64,000 nucleotides of DNA from a bacterium. Lineage in GTDB: Bacteria > Actinomycetota > Acidimicrobiia > Spongiisociales > Spongiisociaceae. The stretch spans positions 1 through 64,000 of the forward strand of contig JAPPHZ010000031.1 in the NCBI GenBank assembly GCA_028820935.1, written 5' to 3'. The notes below the pieces were generated by a model that did no database searches, was not told the origin of the DNA, and saw nothing but the letters and a program-made list of their open reading frames with translations. Shown here piece by piece: positions 33,456-42,364 of this stretch; position 1 is the first letter of the stretch; each line of letters opens with the position of its first letter. The translations under genes and the position numbers were made by a program.

Positions 33456-34601
33456 ATGAGCACGAACGCATTCGACCACCGCGCCCGGCGTCTCGCCCTT
33501 GACGCCGTGCTCGACGAGGCAGGGGTCGATCTGGTCTGGCTCCCTATCGGCGCCGACCTCGAGTACCTGACCGGCATCCAGCGGCGGGTACCCACCTTCG
33601 GTGACGTCAACTACGCCCACGGCTGGGTGGCCGGGGCCTTCCTGGCGCCCGGTCGGGATCCCGCCTTCATCCTCCCTCGCAACTACGTCGAGTTCGACCT
33701 GCCGGAAGGGGTTCCGGGCGAGGTGGTGAGCGTGAGCGAGATGGACGATGGGCACGCCTTGTTCTCGCGGGTGGCCCGGTCCTTCCCTTCACCGCGAACG
33801 CTGGCTGTCGGCGCGCGCACCTGGGCCTCAGCCACGATGAACCTCCTCGAGGAGTTGCGAAACCCGCAGTTGTCCAACGCCAGCCGCCTGGTCAACCGTC
33901 TGCGGCGGATCAAGAGCACCGAGGAACTGGAGTTGTTGCGCCGGGCCTGTCACGTGGCGGACGGAGCGATGGAGGAGACCAAGGCCCGTATCTCTAGCGG
34001 CGTCACCGAACTGGAACTCGCCGAGGAGGTCAACTACCACCTGCTCCGCCTCGGCTCCCGTACCTGGTCGTTCGACACCGCGGTGTGGGGAATGGGTCCC
34101 GGCGACGACCGGGATGCGAACGTCCGGCTCTCCCAGCAGGAGGTACGCCCGGGCGTGGGGTTGTCCTTCGACTTCGGCGCGGTGGTCCAGGGCTACTGCT
34201 CGGACTTCGGCCGTACCATCCGGATCGGCGAACCCGACGACGAGTACCGCCACGTCTACGAGGTGGTCATGGCCGCCCAGCAGGCCGGCATGAAAGCCGC
34301 CCGGCCAGGCACCAAGGCCTCCGAGGTCCATCGGGCCACCCGGCAGGTGATCGTGGACGCCGGGTACGGGGACTGGTTCCGGCACCGGACCGGCCACTGC
34401 ATCGGCCTCGACGTCCACGAGGAGCCCTTCATCTCACCGGAGGACGACACCCCCCTCGAAGCCGGCATGACCTTCACCATCGAGCCGTCGGTCTTCTGGC
34501 CGGGCCGGGTTGGAGTCCGCGTCGAGGACATCATCCTCTGCACCGAGGAAGGCGGCGTCAAGCTCAACGAGCACCCCACCACCATGGCGGTCCGCGACTA
34601 A
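33456..34601 (+). CDS. M24-family Xaa-Pro aminopeptidase/prolidase
   Basis: 381-residue pita-bread metallopeptidase. All five metal ligands are present: Asp in LSFDFGA, Asp in CSDFGRT, His in RTGHCIGLD, Glu in FTIEPSV and Glu in VRVEDI. The N-terminal creatinase-type domain occupies about the first 150 residues. The ATG at 33456 is used although its Shine-Dalgarno is weak. It is separated from the methyltransferase by about 240 bases in which I see no supported gene. Confidence 0.85.
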   Translation: MSTNAFDHRARRLALDAVLDEAGVDLVWLPIGADLEYLTGIQRRVPTFGDVNYAHGWVAGAFLAPGRDPAFILPRNYVEFDLPEGVPGEVVSVSEMDDGHALFSRVARSFPSPRTLAVGARTWASATMNLLEELRNPQLSNASRLVNRLRRIKSTEELELLRRACHVADGAMEETKARISSGVTELELAEEVNYHLLRLGSRTWSFDTAVWGMGPGDDRDANVRLSQQEVRPGVGLSFDFGAVVQGYCSDFGRTIRIGEPDDEYRHVYEVVMAAQQAGMKAARPGTKASEVHRATRQVIVDAGYGDWFRHRTGHCIGLDVHEEPFISPEDDTPLEAGMTFTIEPSVFWPGRVGVRVEDIILCTEEGGVKLNEHPTTMAVRD

Positions 34602-34744
34602 CCCGGTCGGTTCCATCCTGCCAACCGACACGGCGACAAGGCGGAGGCCAATCCACCTCTGCCGCTCGCACCTGCCACATCCTCAAGGCACATGGTCACG
34701 TCCGCGTGTGCCGATTACCCCAGTCCCTTGCGCTCCATCGCCCT

Positions 34745-34852
34745 GTCAATCCTCCATGGCTTCTTGTAGCCCAAGCCCTTTCCGAGGATCTCACGCTGGT
34801 AACCGGCGACCGGAAGGTTCTTGCCTATCCGGTCTCGACGCTCGTTGCTTAG
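34745..34852 (+). pseudogene. C-terminal remnant of a PIN-domain (VapC-type) toxin
   Basis: A 35-residue in-frame stretch ending at a TAG reads LLVAQALSEDLTLVTGDRK followed by a Tyr-Pro-Val ending. This is the typical last third of VapC toxins, including the conserved Asp-Arg-like D near LVTGDR. The preceding Pro-Pro-Trp replaces the usual D-R before LL, and nothing upstream in frame restores the N-terminal acidic residues, so it is a fragment. No antitoxin gene is adjacent. Confidence 0.6.
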
Positions 34853-34898
34853 GCGCGCAAGGTAGATCCGACGAGCCACCGTCCACGAGGTGTGGTGT

Positions 34899-35981
34899 TT
34901 AGTCGGGCGGGGTGGCGTACCAGGGGTCGATGACTTGACTGATGATCTCCCGGTGCTGGTCAGCCGGGAGGAAGGCGCCCTCCATGGCGTTGGTGGTCAG
35001 CCGGTGCACCTCGGGCCAGGACCAGCCGAAGGCCTGGCAGCAACGGTCGAACTCGCCCGTCAGCGAGACCCCGCTCATCAGCCGGTTGTCCGTGTTCACG
35101 GTCACGCGGAAGCCCAGGTCGAGGAGCCGGCCGATCGGATGGGCCGTGATCGACGGGACGGCGCCGATGTGAACGTTGGAAGTCGGGCATTGCTCGAGCG
35201 GCATCTTCCGGTCGCGCAGTTCGGCGGCGAGCGAACCCGGGGCACCATCCTCTCCGATGTCGTCCAGGATCCTGATTCCATGGCCGATCCGCCGGGCCCC
35301 GCAGGTGCGAACAGCCTCCCGTATCGAGTCGAGGCCGTCCGCTTCACCCGCGTGGATGGTGTAGGGCATTCCCGCCCGGCGCAGCAGATCGAAGGCGGGC
35401 AGGTGATCGGAGGGCGGATGACCGGCCTCGGCACCGGCGATGTCGAACCCCGCCACTCCCCTATCCCGATACTTCAACACCAACTCGGCGATCTCGAGAC
35501 TGCGGGAAGCGGTCCTCATGGTGCAGAGGAGCAGGCCGATCCGGATGCCCCGACCCTCGCTCCCGTCTCGGAATCCGGCCAGCGCGGCCTCGACCACCCG
35601 GTCGAGAGACAGACCACCCTCCGTGTTCAACTCGGGAGCGAACCTGACCTCGGCGTACACCACGTTGTCGCTGGCCAGGTCCTGGGCGCACTCGGCCGCC
35701 ACCCGGTAAACAGCCCGACCCGTCTGCATGACACCGAGGGTGTGGCGGAACATCTCCAGGTAGAGCTCCAGGCTTCGGCGGCGGGCGCCTTCCTGGATCA
35801 GAGCCGCCAGCTCCCCCGGGTCGTGGGTGGGAAGGCCCCGATAGCCGGTCTCCCTCGCCAGCTCGACGATGGTGGAAGGCCGCAGGCCGCCGTCGAGATG
35901 GTCATGGAGTACCACCTTCGGCGCCTGCCGCAGCCGGTCGAAGGTCGGACTACTGACAGGTCGAGACTGCTCCGGGGACAT
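34899..35981 (-). CDS. add: Adenosine deaminase
   Basis: 360 residues, full length. Zinc-binding HDHLDGG near residue 27, the catalytic Glu/His region HAGEADG and HGIRILDD, and the C-terminal VNTDNRLMSG are all in place. It converts adenosine or deoxyadenosine to inosine or deoxyinosine in purine salvage. It heads towards the PIN remnant and is downstream of the dihydroorotase-type hydrolase by 75 bases on the same strand. Confidence 0.92.
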   Translation of the reverse strand: MSPEQSRPVSSPTFDRLRQAPKVVLHDHLDGGLRPSTIVELARETGYRGLPTHDPGELAALIQEGARRRSLELYLEMFRHTLGVMQTGRAVYRVAAECAQDLASDNVVYAEVRFAPELNTEGGLSLDRVVEAALAGFRDGSEGRGIRIGLLLCTMRTASRSLEIAELVLKYRDRGVAGFDIAGAEAGHPPSDHLPAFDLLRRAGMPYTIHAGEADGLDSIREAVRTCGARRIGHGIRILDDIGEDGAPGSLAAELRDRKMPLEQCPTSNVHIGAVPSITAHPIGRLLDLGFRVTVNTDNRLMSGVSLTGEFDRCCQAFGWSWPEVHRLTTNAMEGAFLPADQHREIISQVIDPWYATPPD

Positions 35982-36056
35982 CCGGCGAGAATACCGGTCG
36001 CACCGTCTGCTCCGGTTTCCGGCGCCACTCCGGGCCGACCGCCCGGCAGCCAGGGG

Positions 36057-37442
36057 CTAACCGGCGCCCTGGACCTCGCGGACGTGTTGGGGAGGGCCGT
36101 CCGGCCTGACCAACCGCCCCCCGCTTTCCCCTATCACCCGGCCGGCCTCGAACACGGTACGTCCCCGTGAGAGGGTGGTGAGCACCTTGCCCCTGAGTTC
36201 CATCCCGTCGTAGGCCAGGGCGCTCTTGCCCGAGCGGGCCAGGAACTCGGATGAACGGACGGTGCGGCTGGCCTCGGGATCCACCAGCACCAGGTCGGCC
36301 TCCGATCCCACTGAGACGGTGCCCTTGCGGGGATAGATGCCGTACAGCTTGGCCGGGTTGGCGGTCATCACGTCCACCGCTCGGGCGAGCGGGATACGCC
36401 CGGTCAGGCCGGCATCCAGCATCGCGGGAACCAGCATCTCCAGGGAGGGAATCCCCTGTCCGGAGTTCGCATAGGCGGCGGCAGCCTTCTCTTCCGGCGT
36501 GAACGGAGCATGGTCCGACGCCACCACCGAGAGCGATCCGTCTGCCAGCGCCTCCCACAAATAGTCGAGATCCTCCAACGGGCGGAGGGGAGGGGCTACC
36601 TTCACGAAGTTGCCAAACTCCGGAATCGCCGACTCGTCGAGCAGCAGGTAGTGGGGGCACGACTCGGCGGAAAGGTCGGCTCCCAGCGCCTGGGCCGCCT
36701 GGACCTCTTCCATGGCCAGGCGGGAGGTGATATGAACGATGTGGGCGGGCGCCCCCAACTCCCTGGCGATGGTTGCCACCAGGCCAACCGCTACAGCCTC
36801 GACCAGGGGCGGGCGGGACGGGTGTCCGTACCGGTCCAACTCCTCCCGGAAGAGTTCGATCATCTGCTGGCTTTCAGAGTGAACGGCACACCTCAGTCCG
36901 GTGCCCGCCACCGCGCGGAGACACTCGAGGATGAACTCGGGCGCTCCTGCGCAAAGACCCTCGAACTCGTCTACCCGCTCCGGAGGCGGATGGTGGGTGA
37001 ACAGTTTGAACGCGATCGCCCCGCACTCGGCCATCGCCTCCGCCCGGGCCGGGTCGCTGAATCCTGCACCCGAGTAGAGGGCGAAATCGATCAGGCTCTC
37101 GGCCTCCCCCAGTTCACGGCGCATCTCGAAGGCCTCTGGAGTGCTGCATGGCGGGTTGGAGATCGGCATCTCGAACAGGGTGGTCACCCCGGAGGCTGCC
37201 GCCGCCCGGGACTCGGACCCGAAGGTGGCCCGCTCGGGATGGCTGGGCGCCCGGCAGTGGAAGTGGGCATCCACCGCACCGGGAATGACCAGCAGACCCG
37301 AGGCGTCCATCTCCCCGCGAGCGGGGCCGAGGCCGCCCTGGGGGGCGACCTCAATGATGCGATCCCCCTCCAGGCCGACGTCGGCCGGACGGGAGTGCCC
37401 GTCGCTCACCACGACGCCGCCGACGATCCTCAGATCGAGCAT
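36057..37442 (-). CDS. Dihydroorotase/allantoinase/hydantoinase-type cyclic amidohydrolase
   Basis: 461 residues of the cyclic amidase branch of the amidohydrolases. H-x-H is in VDAHFHCRA, a Lys suitable for carbamylation in AIAFKLFTH, His residues in AVHSES and HIVHITSR, and the Asp in VASDHAPF. GTVSVGSEADLVLVDPE is the usual C-terminal motif. Allantoinase or hydantoinase activity fits the surroundings better than pyrimidine synthesis, since no other pyr genes are near. GGGAG lies seven bases before the ATG. Confidence 0.85.
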   Translation of the reverse strand: MLDLRIVGGVVVSDGHSRPADVGLEGDRIIEVAPQGGLGPARGEMDASGLLVIPGAVDAHFHCRAPSHPERATFGSESRAAAASGVTTLFEMPISNPPCSTPEAFEMRRELGEAESLIDFALYSGAGFSDPARAEAMAECGAIAFKLFTHHPPPERVDEFEGLCAGAPEFILECLRAVAGTGLRCAVHSESQQMIELFREELDRYGHPSRPPLVEAVAVGLVATIARELGAPAHIVHITSRLAMEEVQAAQALGADLSAESCPHYLLLDESAIPEFGNFVKVAPPLRPLEDLDYLWEALADGSLSVVASDHAPFTPEEKAAAAYANSGQGIPSLEMLVPAMLDAGLTGRIPLARAVDVMTANPAKLYGIYPRKGTVSVGSEADLVLVDPEASRTVRSSEFLARSGKSALAYDGMELRGKVLTTLSRGRTVFEAGRVIGESGGRLVRPDGPPQHVREVQGAG

Positions 37443-37486
37443 CGGTCAGCTCCCGGCCGTCGAGGTATCCCTTTGGCGGTCTGCCA

Positions 37487-38731
37487 CTAGGCCCTGCGGT
37501 AACCGATCTCGGGTCCGGGACCCCAGCGAGTGCCCATGCCCTCGATGTCCCGACCGACCTGGGTGTAGCCACCCTCGGACGAAAACGCCATCTGCCCGCG
37601 CACGAAGACCCGCCTGACATCCTTCATGTGGTCCAGCGACGCCAGCGGATCGCCTCCGACGGCCACCACATCGGCGGTCTTGCCGGCTTCGAGACTTCCC
37701 AACTCGTCCTCGAGACCGAGCAGCTTGATGCCGCGGCGTGTGATCGAGTTCAGCGCGTCGAGATTGTCCGGGCAGACCCCGATCTCGACCATGAACTTGA
37801 GTTCCTCGGCGATGGCGTAATGCGGCACCACGGGGCTTCCGGCGTCGGTGCCGAACACGATCGGGATCCCCGCCCGGGCCGCGGCCACGTTGCCGGCGAA
37901 GCGGCTCTTGTCGGCCATCTGATCCTTGCGGCGCTCCACGTCGGACTCGGTCATCCCGAAGTCCCGACCGAACTTCACTTGCTGCACCAGCGGGGAGAAG
38001 GTGGTGACGATGGGAACCCCCTTCTCGACCAGCTTGTCGATGGTCTCCGGCGTCATCGACCCGCCGTGCTCAACGCAGTCCACCCCGGCGTCCACCACCC
38101 GTGAGATGGCCTCGTCGAATGTGGCGTGGGCGGTCACCATCATGCCGTTCTGGTGCGCCTCCTCCACCATGGCCCTCAACTCGTCCATCGTGAACTGGAC
38201 CTCTTCGTGGGAACCCATGATCTTGATCCAGGTGGCGCCCGCCTTGAACTGCTCCCGGATGGCCTTGCGCACTCCGTAGATACCGTCGGCCTCCCGGCAG
38301 CACCACCAGGTGTGGCCACCGGTGGTGCAGATCGCCCGACCGTTGGGGAACAGACGGATCCAAGGCGCCCACCCGTTGTCGATGGCCGTCTTGGCGTCGA
38401 TGTTGGCGTGGTTCATGCCCAGGTCGCGGATGGTGGTCACGCCCGCAGACAGATGGCGATGGATGTTCATCACCGCCTTCATGGCGTTGACGGCCGGCGA
38501 CTCGTTGGCCTGCATTTCCAGGTCGTGGGTGCCGTCCCACCCCAGGTGAACATGGCAGTTCACCAGCCCGGGCAGCAGGTGCATGCCGGAGACATCAACC
38601 ACGCTGTCGCCGTTCGCGGCCGCGGCGGCGCCCACCGAGGTGATCTGCTCGCCTTCGATGACCAGGTCCTGTTGCGTGGAGGGCCCGCCGTCGAGGTTGA
38701 CGACCACTCCGCCTTTGAGAATTGTGCGCAC
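37487..38731 (-). CDS. Amidohydrolase family protein (imidazolonepropionase/prolidase-like)
   Basis: 414 residues. H-x-H in VNCHVHLGW, a Lys in WIKIMGSHEE, His residues in TAHATFDEAI and CVEHGGSM and the Asp in VFGTDAGSPV follow the superfamily order. GSLEAGKTADVVAVGGDPL marks the C-terminal beta-sandwich. The start is a GTG at 38731. Similar in type to the hydrolase at 30730 but not a near-identical copy. Substrate unknown. Confidence 0.82.
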   Translation of the reverse strand: MRTILKGGVVVNLDGGPSTQQDLVIEGEQITSVGAAAAANGDSVVDVSGMHLLPGLVNCHVHLGWDGTHDLEMQANESPAVNAMKAVMNIHRHLSAGVTTIRDLGMNHANIDAKTAIDNGWAPWIRLFPNGRAICTTGGHTWWCCREADGIYGVRKAIREQFKAGATWIKIMGSHEEVQFTMDELRAMVEEAHQNGMMVTAHATFDEAISRVVDAGVDCVEHGGSMTPETIDKLVEKGVPIVTTFSPLVQQVKFGRDFGMTESDVERRKDQMADKSRFAGNVAAARAGIPIVFGTDAGSPVVPHYAIAEELKFMVEIGVCPDNLDALNSITRRGIKLLGLEDELGSLEAGKTADVVAVGGDPLASLDHMKDVRRVFVRGQMAFSSEGGYTQVGRDIEGMGTRWGPGPEIGYRRA

Positions 38732-38757
38732 GGTTGGTTTCCTTTCCTGGGTTCCGA

Positions 38758-40140
38758 TCAGATCTTGCCGAGCCGGCGCAGGGCATTGCCCACCGCGGCC
38801 AGGTTGGTGAGGGTCAATTCCGAGTAGTTGCGGGAGATCATCACGCCGCCCGCTCCCCCGTCGAACGAGGCTTCCACCATCGCTTCGCAGTCTGCGGGAG
38901 AGATGTCTCGGGCCACCGTCTCGACACCGAGGCCTATGCCGGGGTAGACGGCCACTTCGGGACCGACCGCATCCACGTAGCGACGGGTGAAGTCGGCCAC
39001 GTACTGCGGGCTGAATCCCGCCGGAGGCAGGTCTTCAAAGGCGGCCTCGTCCAAGCCGAGGATCTTGTACAGGATGGGGGTCCACTCCGACGGACTGGCG
39101 TCGCCGAGAATGGTCTGGCACAAGTTGGTCACGAACTTGGCGAACCGCGCCCCGCCCGGAGCGTTGTAGAACACCGGCTTGAGCCAGTCGGCGTACAGCT
39201 TGTACTCGGCCGGATCGTGGGCGGCCCGTAGCAAGGGATTGAAGGTGTTGATCATCTGCCAGATCCCCAGGCCCACCTGGTAGCTGTCTCCGAAGTAACG
39301 CACCGTCCCTGATATCTCTCGATAGAGGTCCTTGTGGCCGTCCCACCAGAGCTTCTGCCACTGGGAGACCTCGGGGTACTCGAAGAGGTGGCGGAGGAAG
39401 GTGATCAGCTTGCCGTCAGGAGGCTGGTAACCGCCCCGCACCGAGGCCAGGTAGTCGTAGATCGTCCGATAGCCCTCGGCCGCGCGCCCGGCATCGATAT
39501 CACGCCGGTGACCCTCGGTCCGGCAGTGGACGCAGAAGCAGGTGGGGACCTCGTTGCTGACGATCATGGAGGAGAGCGGATCCTCCCGCTCGATGCCCCA
39601 CATGATGCCGTTCAGGTCGTACTCGTTGAGCCAGTTGTCGATAACCCCGAACCACCAGTTCCGGTAATCGGGGTTGTAGAGGCAGGGGCGGCTGGCCCGC
39701 CGGCCCCACGCGTCCACCTCGATGACCTGGGCGAACCCCGGCTGCCAGAGCGGCTTGGGGTTCTTGTGAGATGTCTCGCAGTAGTACGGGAACACTTCCA
39801 TCCCCCGCTCCCGGGCGGCGGGGATCACGTCACCCAGGATGTCGAACCCCTCGTAGAGCGGGTCCGGGGCGGTGAAGTCCTTGATCGAGGTGCCGTGGTA
39901 GTACCTGGGATCGGGGGGGAAGAAGGCTCCGCCCTGCAGGTGGTCGGGCTCCTGCCCACCATGGTCGGGGAAGTCGTTGCTGCCGGAACGCCCCGCGTTT
40001 CCCCTAGCCCAGGACAGGGCGGAGATGAAGATGGCGTTGACGCCGGCCTTATCCGCGAAGATGTCGAGCGTCTCCTCGATGCCCTCGTCGATGAAGCTGA
40101 TGCCACCCACCTGCATGCCTACGAATGTCCGGTCGCTCAT
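38758..40140 (-). CDS. Unknown TIM-barrel-like protein (glycoside-hydrolase-like)
   Basis: 460 residues starting at ATG 40140, which overlaps the stop of the dehydrogenase gene by ATGA and has GGAG seven bases upstream. Features resemble barrel enzymes related to glycoside hydrolases: VNAIFISALSWARG, GMEVFPYYCE, NGIMWGIERED with acidic residues at a strand end, and YPGIGLGVE. A C-x2-C pair (CFCVHC) near residue 190 may bind metal or be structural. I do not recognise the exact family. No signal peptide, so cytoplasmic. Co-operonic with the 2-hydroxyacid dehydrogenase and aminotransferase. Confidence 0.65.
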   Translation of the reverse strand: MSDRTFVGMQVGGISFIDEGIEETLDIFADKAGVNAIFISALSWARGNAGRSGSNDFPDHGGQEPDHLQGGAFFPPDPRYYHGTSIKDFTAPDPLYEGFDILGDVIPAARERGMEVFPYYCETSHKNPKPLWQPGFAQVIEVDAWGRRASRPCLYNPDYRNWWFGVIDNWLNEYDLNGIMWGIEREDPLSSMIVSNEVPTCFCVHCRTEGHRRDIDAGRAAEGYRTIYDYLASVRGGYQPPDGKLITFLRHLFEYPEVSQWQKLWWDGHKDLYREISGTVRYFGDSYQVGLGIWQMINTFNPLLRAAHDPAEYKLYADWLKPVFYNAPGGARFAKFVTNLCQTILGDASPSEWTPILYKILGLDEAAFEDLPPAGFSPQYVADFTRRYVDAVGPEVAVYPGIGLGVETVARDISPADCEAMVEASFDGGAGGVMISRNYSELTLTNLAAVGNALRRLGKI

Positions 40141-41114
40141 GTCGTGACTCCGTTCCGCCGGCGGATGACCCTTCCGGCGGAGCCCAGTTCCAGGGCCACG
40201 TTGTCGCCGGCGGGTGTTCCGGCGGTGTGGGGGGTCATCAGCAGGTTGGGCGTGTCGCGGAGAGGACTGTCGGGCAGGATCGGCTCCCACCAGAAGACAT
40301 CCAGAGCTGCGCCGGCCAGATGGCCGCTGTTCAAGGCCTCCATCAGGGCGTCCTCATCGACCAGCCGGCCCCGGGCGGTATTCACGAAGAACGACCCCTC
40401 GGGCATGAGGGCGAACTCGCGGGCGCCCATCATCTTCTCGGTCTCTGGGGTGAACTTGTTGTGTAGCGAGACGCAGTGCGACTCGGCCAGCAGCTCGTCG
40501 AAGGGGAGGTAGCGGACACCCAACTCCTGCTCCTCTTCGGGCGAGAACCGATTGCGCTTGTAGTAGACGACATCCACCCCGAACGCAACCAGCAGCTTGG
40601 CCGCGACCCGTCCGATCTGGCCGACCCCGACCAGCCCCACCGTCTTGCCCAGCATCGCCTCGAACAGGTCCAGGCCCACCCAGTTGTACGAGTAGTTGAG
40701 CTGGTCGGTGACGAACGGCTCCATCCCGTCCACGACCACCCCGTCCATAAGACGTTGGTGGGCGGTCGGAAGCCGCTTGAAGAGCGCCAGGATGAGCATC
40801 ACGGCGTGTTCCGCCACGCTGGTCGGCCCTGGGGACGTGACGGCTTCGGTCCAGGCTCCCATGGACTCGCAGGTCTCTCCCGAGACGGCCGCGCCCCCTG
40901 ACTCGATGGTCACCACTCCCCGGAGGGAAGAGAGGGCGGCGAGGCGGTCTTCTTCGATGCTCGCCTCCCGGAGCACCAGGTAGTCGGCCTGCCCGATGGT
41001 TCCAGAACCGAGGGCGTCGGTGAGCACCGTGGCGCCGTCGGGAAGGGCCCTCCGGAGGGCCTCTACCTGGGCAGCCGTGAACTCCTCTACGACGGCTACG
41101 TTCGGGCCGTTCAT
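40137..41114 (-). CDS. D-isomer-specific 2-hydroxyacid dehydrogenase
   Basis: 325 residues. The NAD-binding motif GVGQIGR lies mid-protein, followed by the catalytic Arg in NTARGRLVDEDAL and the His in HTAGTPAG; the acidic partner is in the intervening segment. It oxidises a D-2-hydroxyacid or reduces the 2-oxoacid. Overlaps both neighbours by 4 bases. The aminotransferase upstream could make its 2-oxoacid substrate, an inference from the operon. Confidence 0.88.
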   Translation of the reverse strand: MNGPNVAVVEEFTAAQVEALRRALPDGATVLTDALGSGTIGQADYLVLREASIEEDRLAALSSLRGVVTIESGGAAVSGETCESMGAWTEAVTSPGPTSVAEHAVMLILALFKRLPTAHQRLMDGVVVDGMEPFVTDQLNYSYNWVGLDLFEAMLGKTVGLVGVGQIGRVAAKLLVAFGVDVVYYKRNRFSPEEEQELGVRYLPFDELLAESHCVSLHNKFTPETEKMMGAREFALMPEGSFFVNTARGRLVDEDALMEALNSGHLAGAALDVFWWEPILPDSPLRDTPNLLMTPHTAGTPAGDNVALELGSAGRVIRRRNGVTT

Positions 41115-42307
41115 CGGCCGCTCCGGCAGTCGTTCCAGAGCCGCCCGAAGCGCTCGAGAGCCTCGGCCAGCTGATCCCTCGGCGCCAGGTAGGAGATCCG
41201 GATGTACTTACGTGCGCCCTCGGCGAATACGTTGCCCGGTGAGAAAAGGATCCCGTAGTCCACCGCCTTGTCGGCGAACTCGACCGCGTCCAGCCCCGAG
41301 CCGGAGATGTTGGCGAAGAAGTAGAAGCCGCCCTTGGGCTCCCCGTAGGTGACGCCCAACTCGTCGAAGGCGTCCCGCATCATCGCCCGGCGCACGTGGT
41401 ACTCCTCCATCATCTCGGCCATGAAGTCCTGTGGCCCCTCCAGCGCGGCCAGGGCGCCGTGCTGGGAAGGGAGGGAGGTCGAGATGCTGAGGGAGTGGCG
41501 CGGCTCCGTCGCGGCCAGGATGTAGTCGGCCGGACCCGCCATGTAACCCACCCGGAAGCCGGTCATGCTGTAGGCCTTGGAGAAGCCGTTGATGGTGATG
41601 GTCCGGTCCCACATGTCCGGCAGGGTGGCGAAGGAGATGTGCTCGAACCCGTCGTACACCACCTTCTCGTAGAGCTCGTCCGAGATCACTACCAGGCCGG
41701 GATGGGCCCGCACCACGTCGGCGATCGCCGAAAGCGTCTCGGCGGTGATCACGCCGGCGGTGGGATTGTTGGGGGTCACGAGCACCAGCAGCTTGGTGCG
41801 CTCGGTGATCGCTGCCTCGATGGCCTCGGGCTTGAGCTCGAAGTCCTCCTCCTCGACCGTGTCCACGTAGACGATGCGCCCGCCCGCCATGATGATGTTG
41901 GCCGGGTAGGCCATGTAATGGGGGGTAGCGAGCAGGACCTCGTCGCCGGGATCCAGGAGCGTCTGGAGGCTGACCGCCATGGATTCCTGCGCCCCGGCGG
42001 TCACCAGGACCTCGGAAGCGGCGTCGTACTCGAGGTTATTGTCCTCCTTGAACTTGCGGGCGATGGCTTCCCGGAGCTCGATCATCCCGCCCGGAGGCGT
42101 GTAGCCGACATGTCCGGTGTCCAGACATCGTTTGGCGGCGTCGATAATGTGCTGAGGGGTCGGAATATCCGGCTCCCCCCGCACCAGGCGGATGATGTCG
42201 TCACGGCCTTCGACCCTCCGCATGATCTGGAAGTAGGGCGACTCGTGGCCACCCCGGATCCGCAGGGTGCGCTCCGCCAGCCTTTGTCTCAGTGTGCTCT
42301 GGCTCAT
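41111..42307 (-). CDS. PLP-dependent class I/II aminotransferase
   Basis: 398 residues, fold-type I. The PLP lysine is in NGFSKAYSMTGFRVGY, the cofactor-contact Asn in VTPNNPTAG, Asp-x-x-Tyr in ISDELYE and the carboxylate-binding Arg in YIRISY near the C-terminus. Resembles aspartate/aromatic aminotransferases of the 1-beta group. GGAG is five bases before the ATG. First of three coupled genes (aminotransferase, dehydrogenase, unknown barrel protein). Confidence 0.88.
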   Translation of the reverse strand: MSQSTLRQRLAERTLRIRGGHESPYFQIMRRVEGRDDIIRLVRGEPDIPTPQHIIDAAKRCLDTGHVGYTPPGGMIELREAIARKFKEDNNLEYDAASEVLVTAGAQESMAVSLQTLLDPGDEVLLATPHYMAYPANIIMAGGRIVYVDTVEEEDFELKPEAIEAAITERTKLLVLVTPNNPTAGVITAETLSAIADVVRAHPGLVVISDELYEKVVYDGFEHISFATLPDMWDRTITINGFSKAYSMTGFRVGYMAGPADYILAATEPRHSLSISTSLPSQHGALAALEGPQDFMAEMMEEYHVRRAMMRDAFDELGVTYGEPKGGFYFFANISGSGLDAVEFADKAVDYGILFSPGNVFAEGARKYIRISYLAPRDQLAEALERFGRLWNDCRSGR

Positions 42308-42364
42308 AGGGACTCCATATCTGAGGCTATCGGTTCGTTCGGGAATTCAGCGGGCAAGCGGTCC

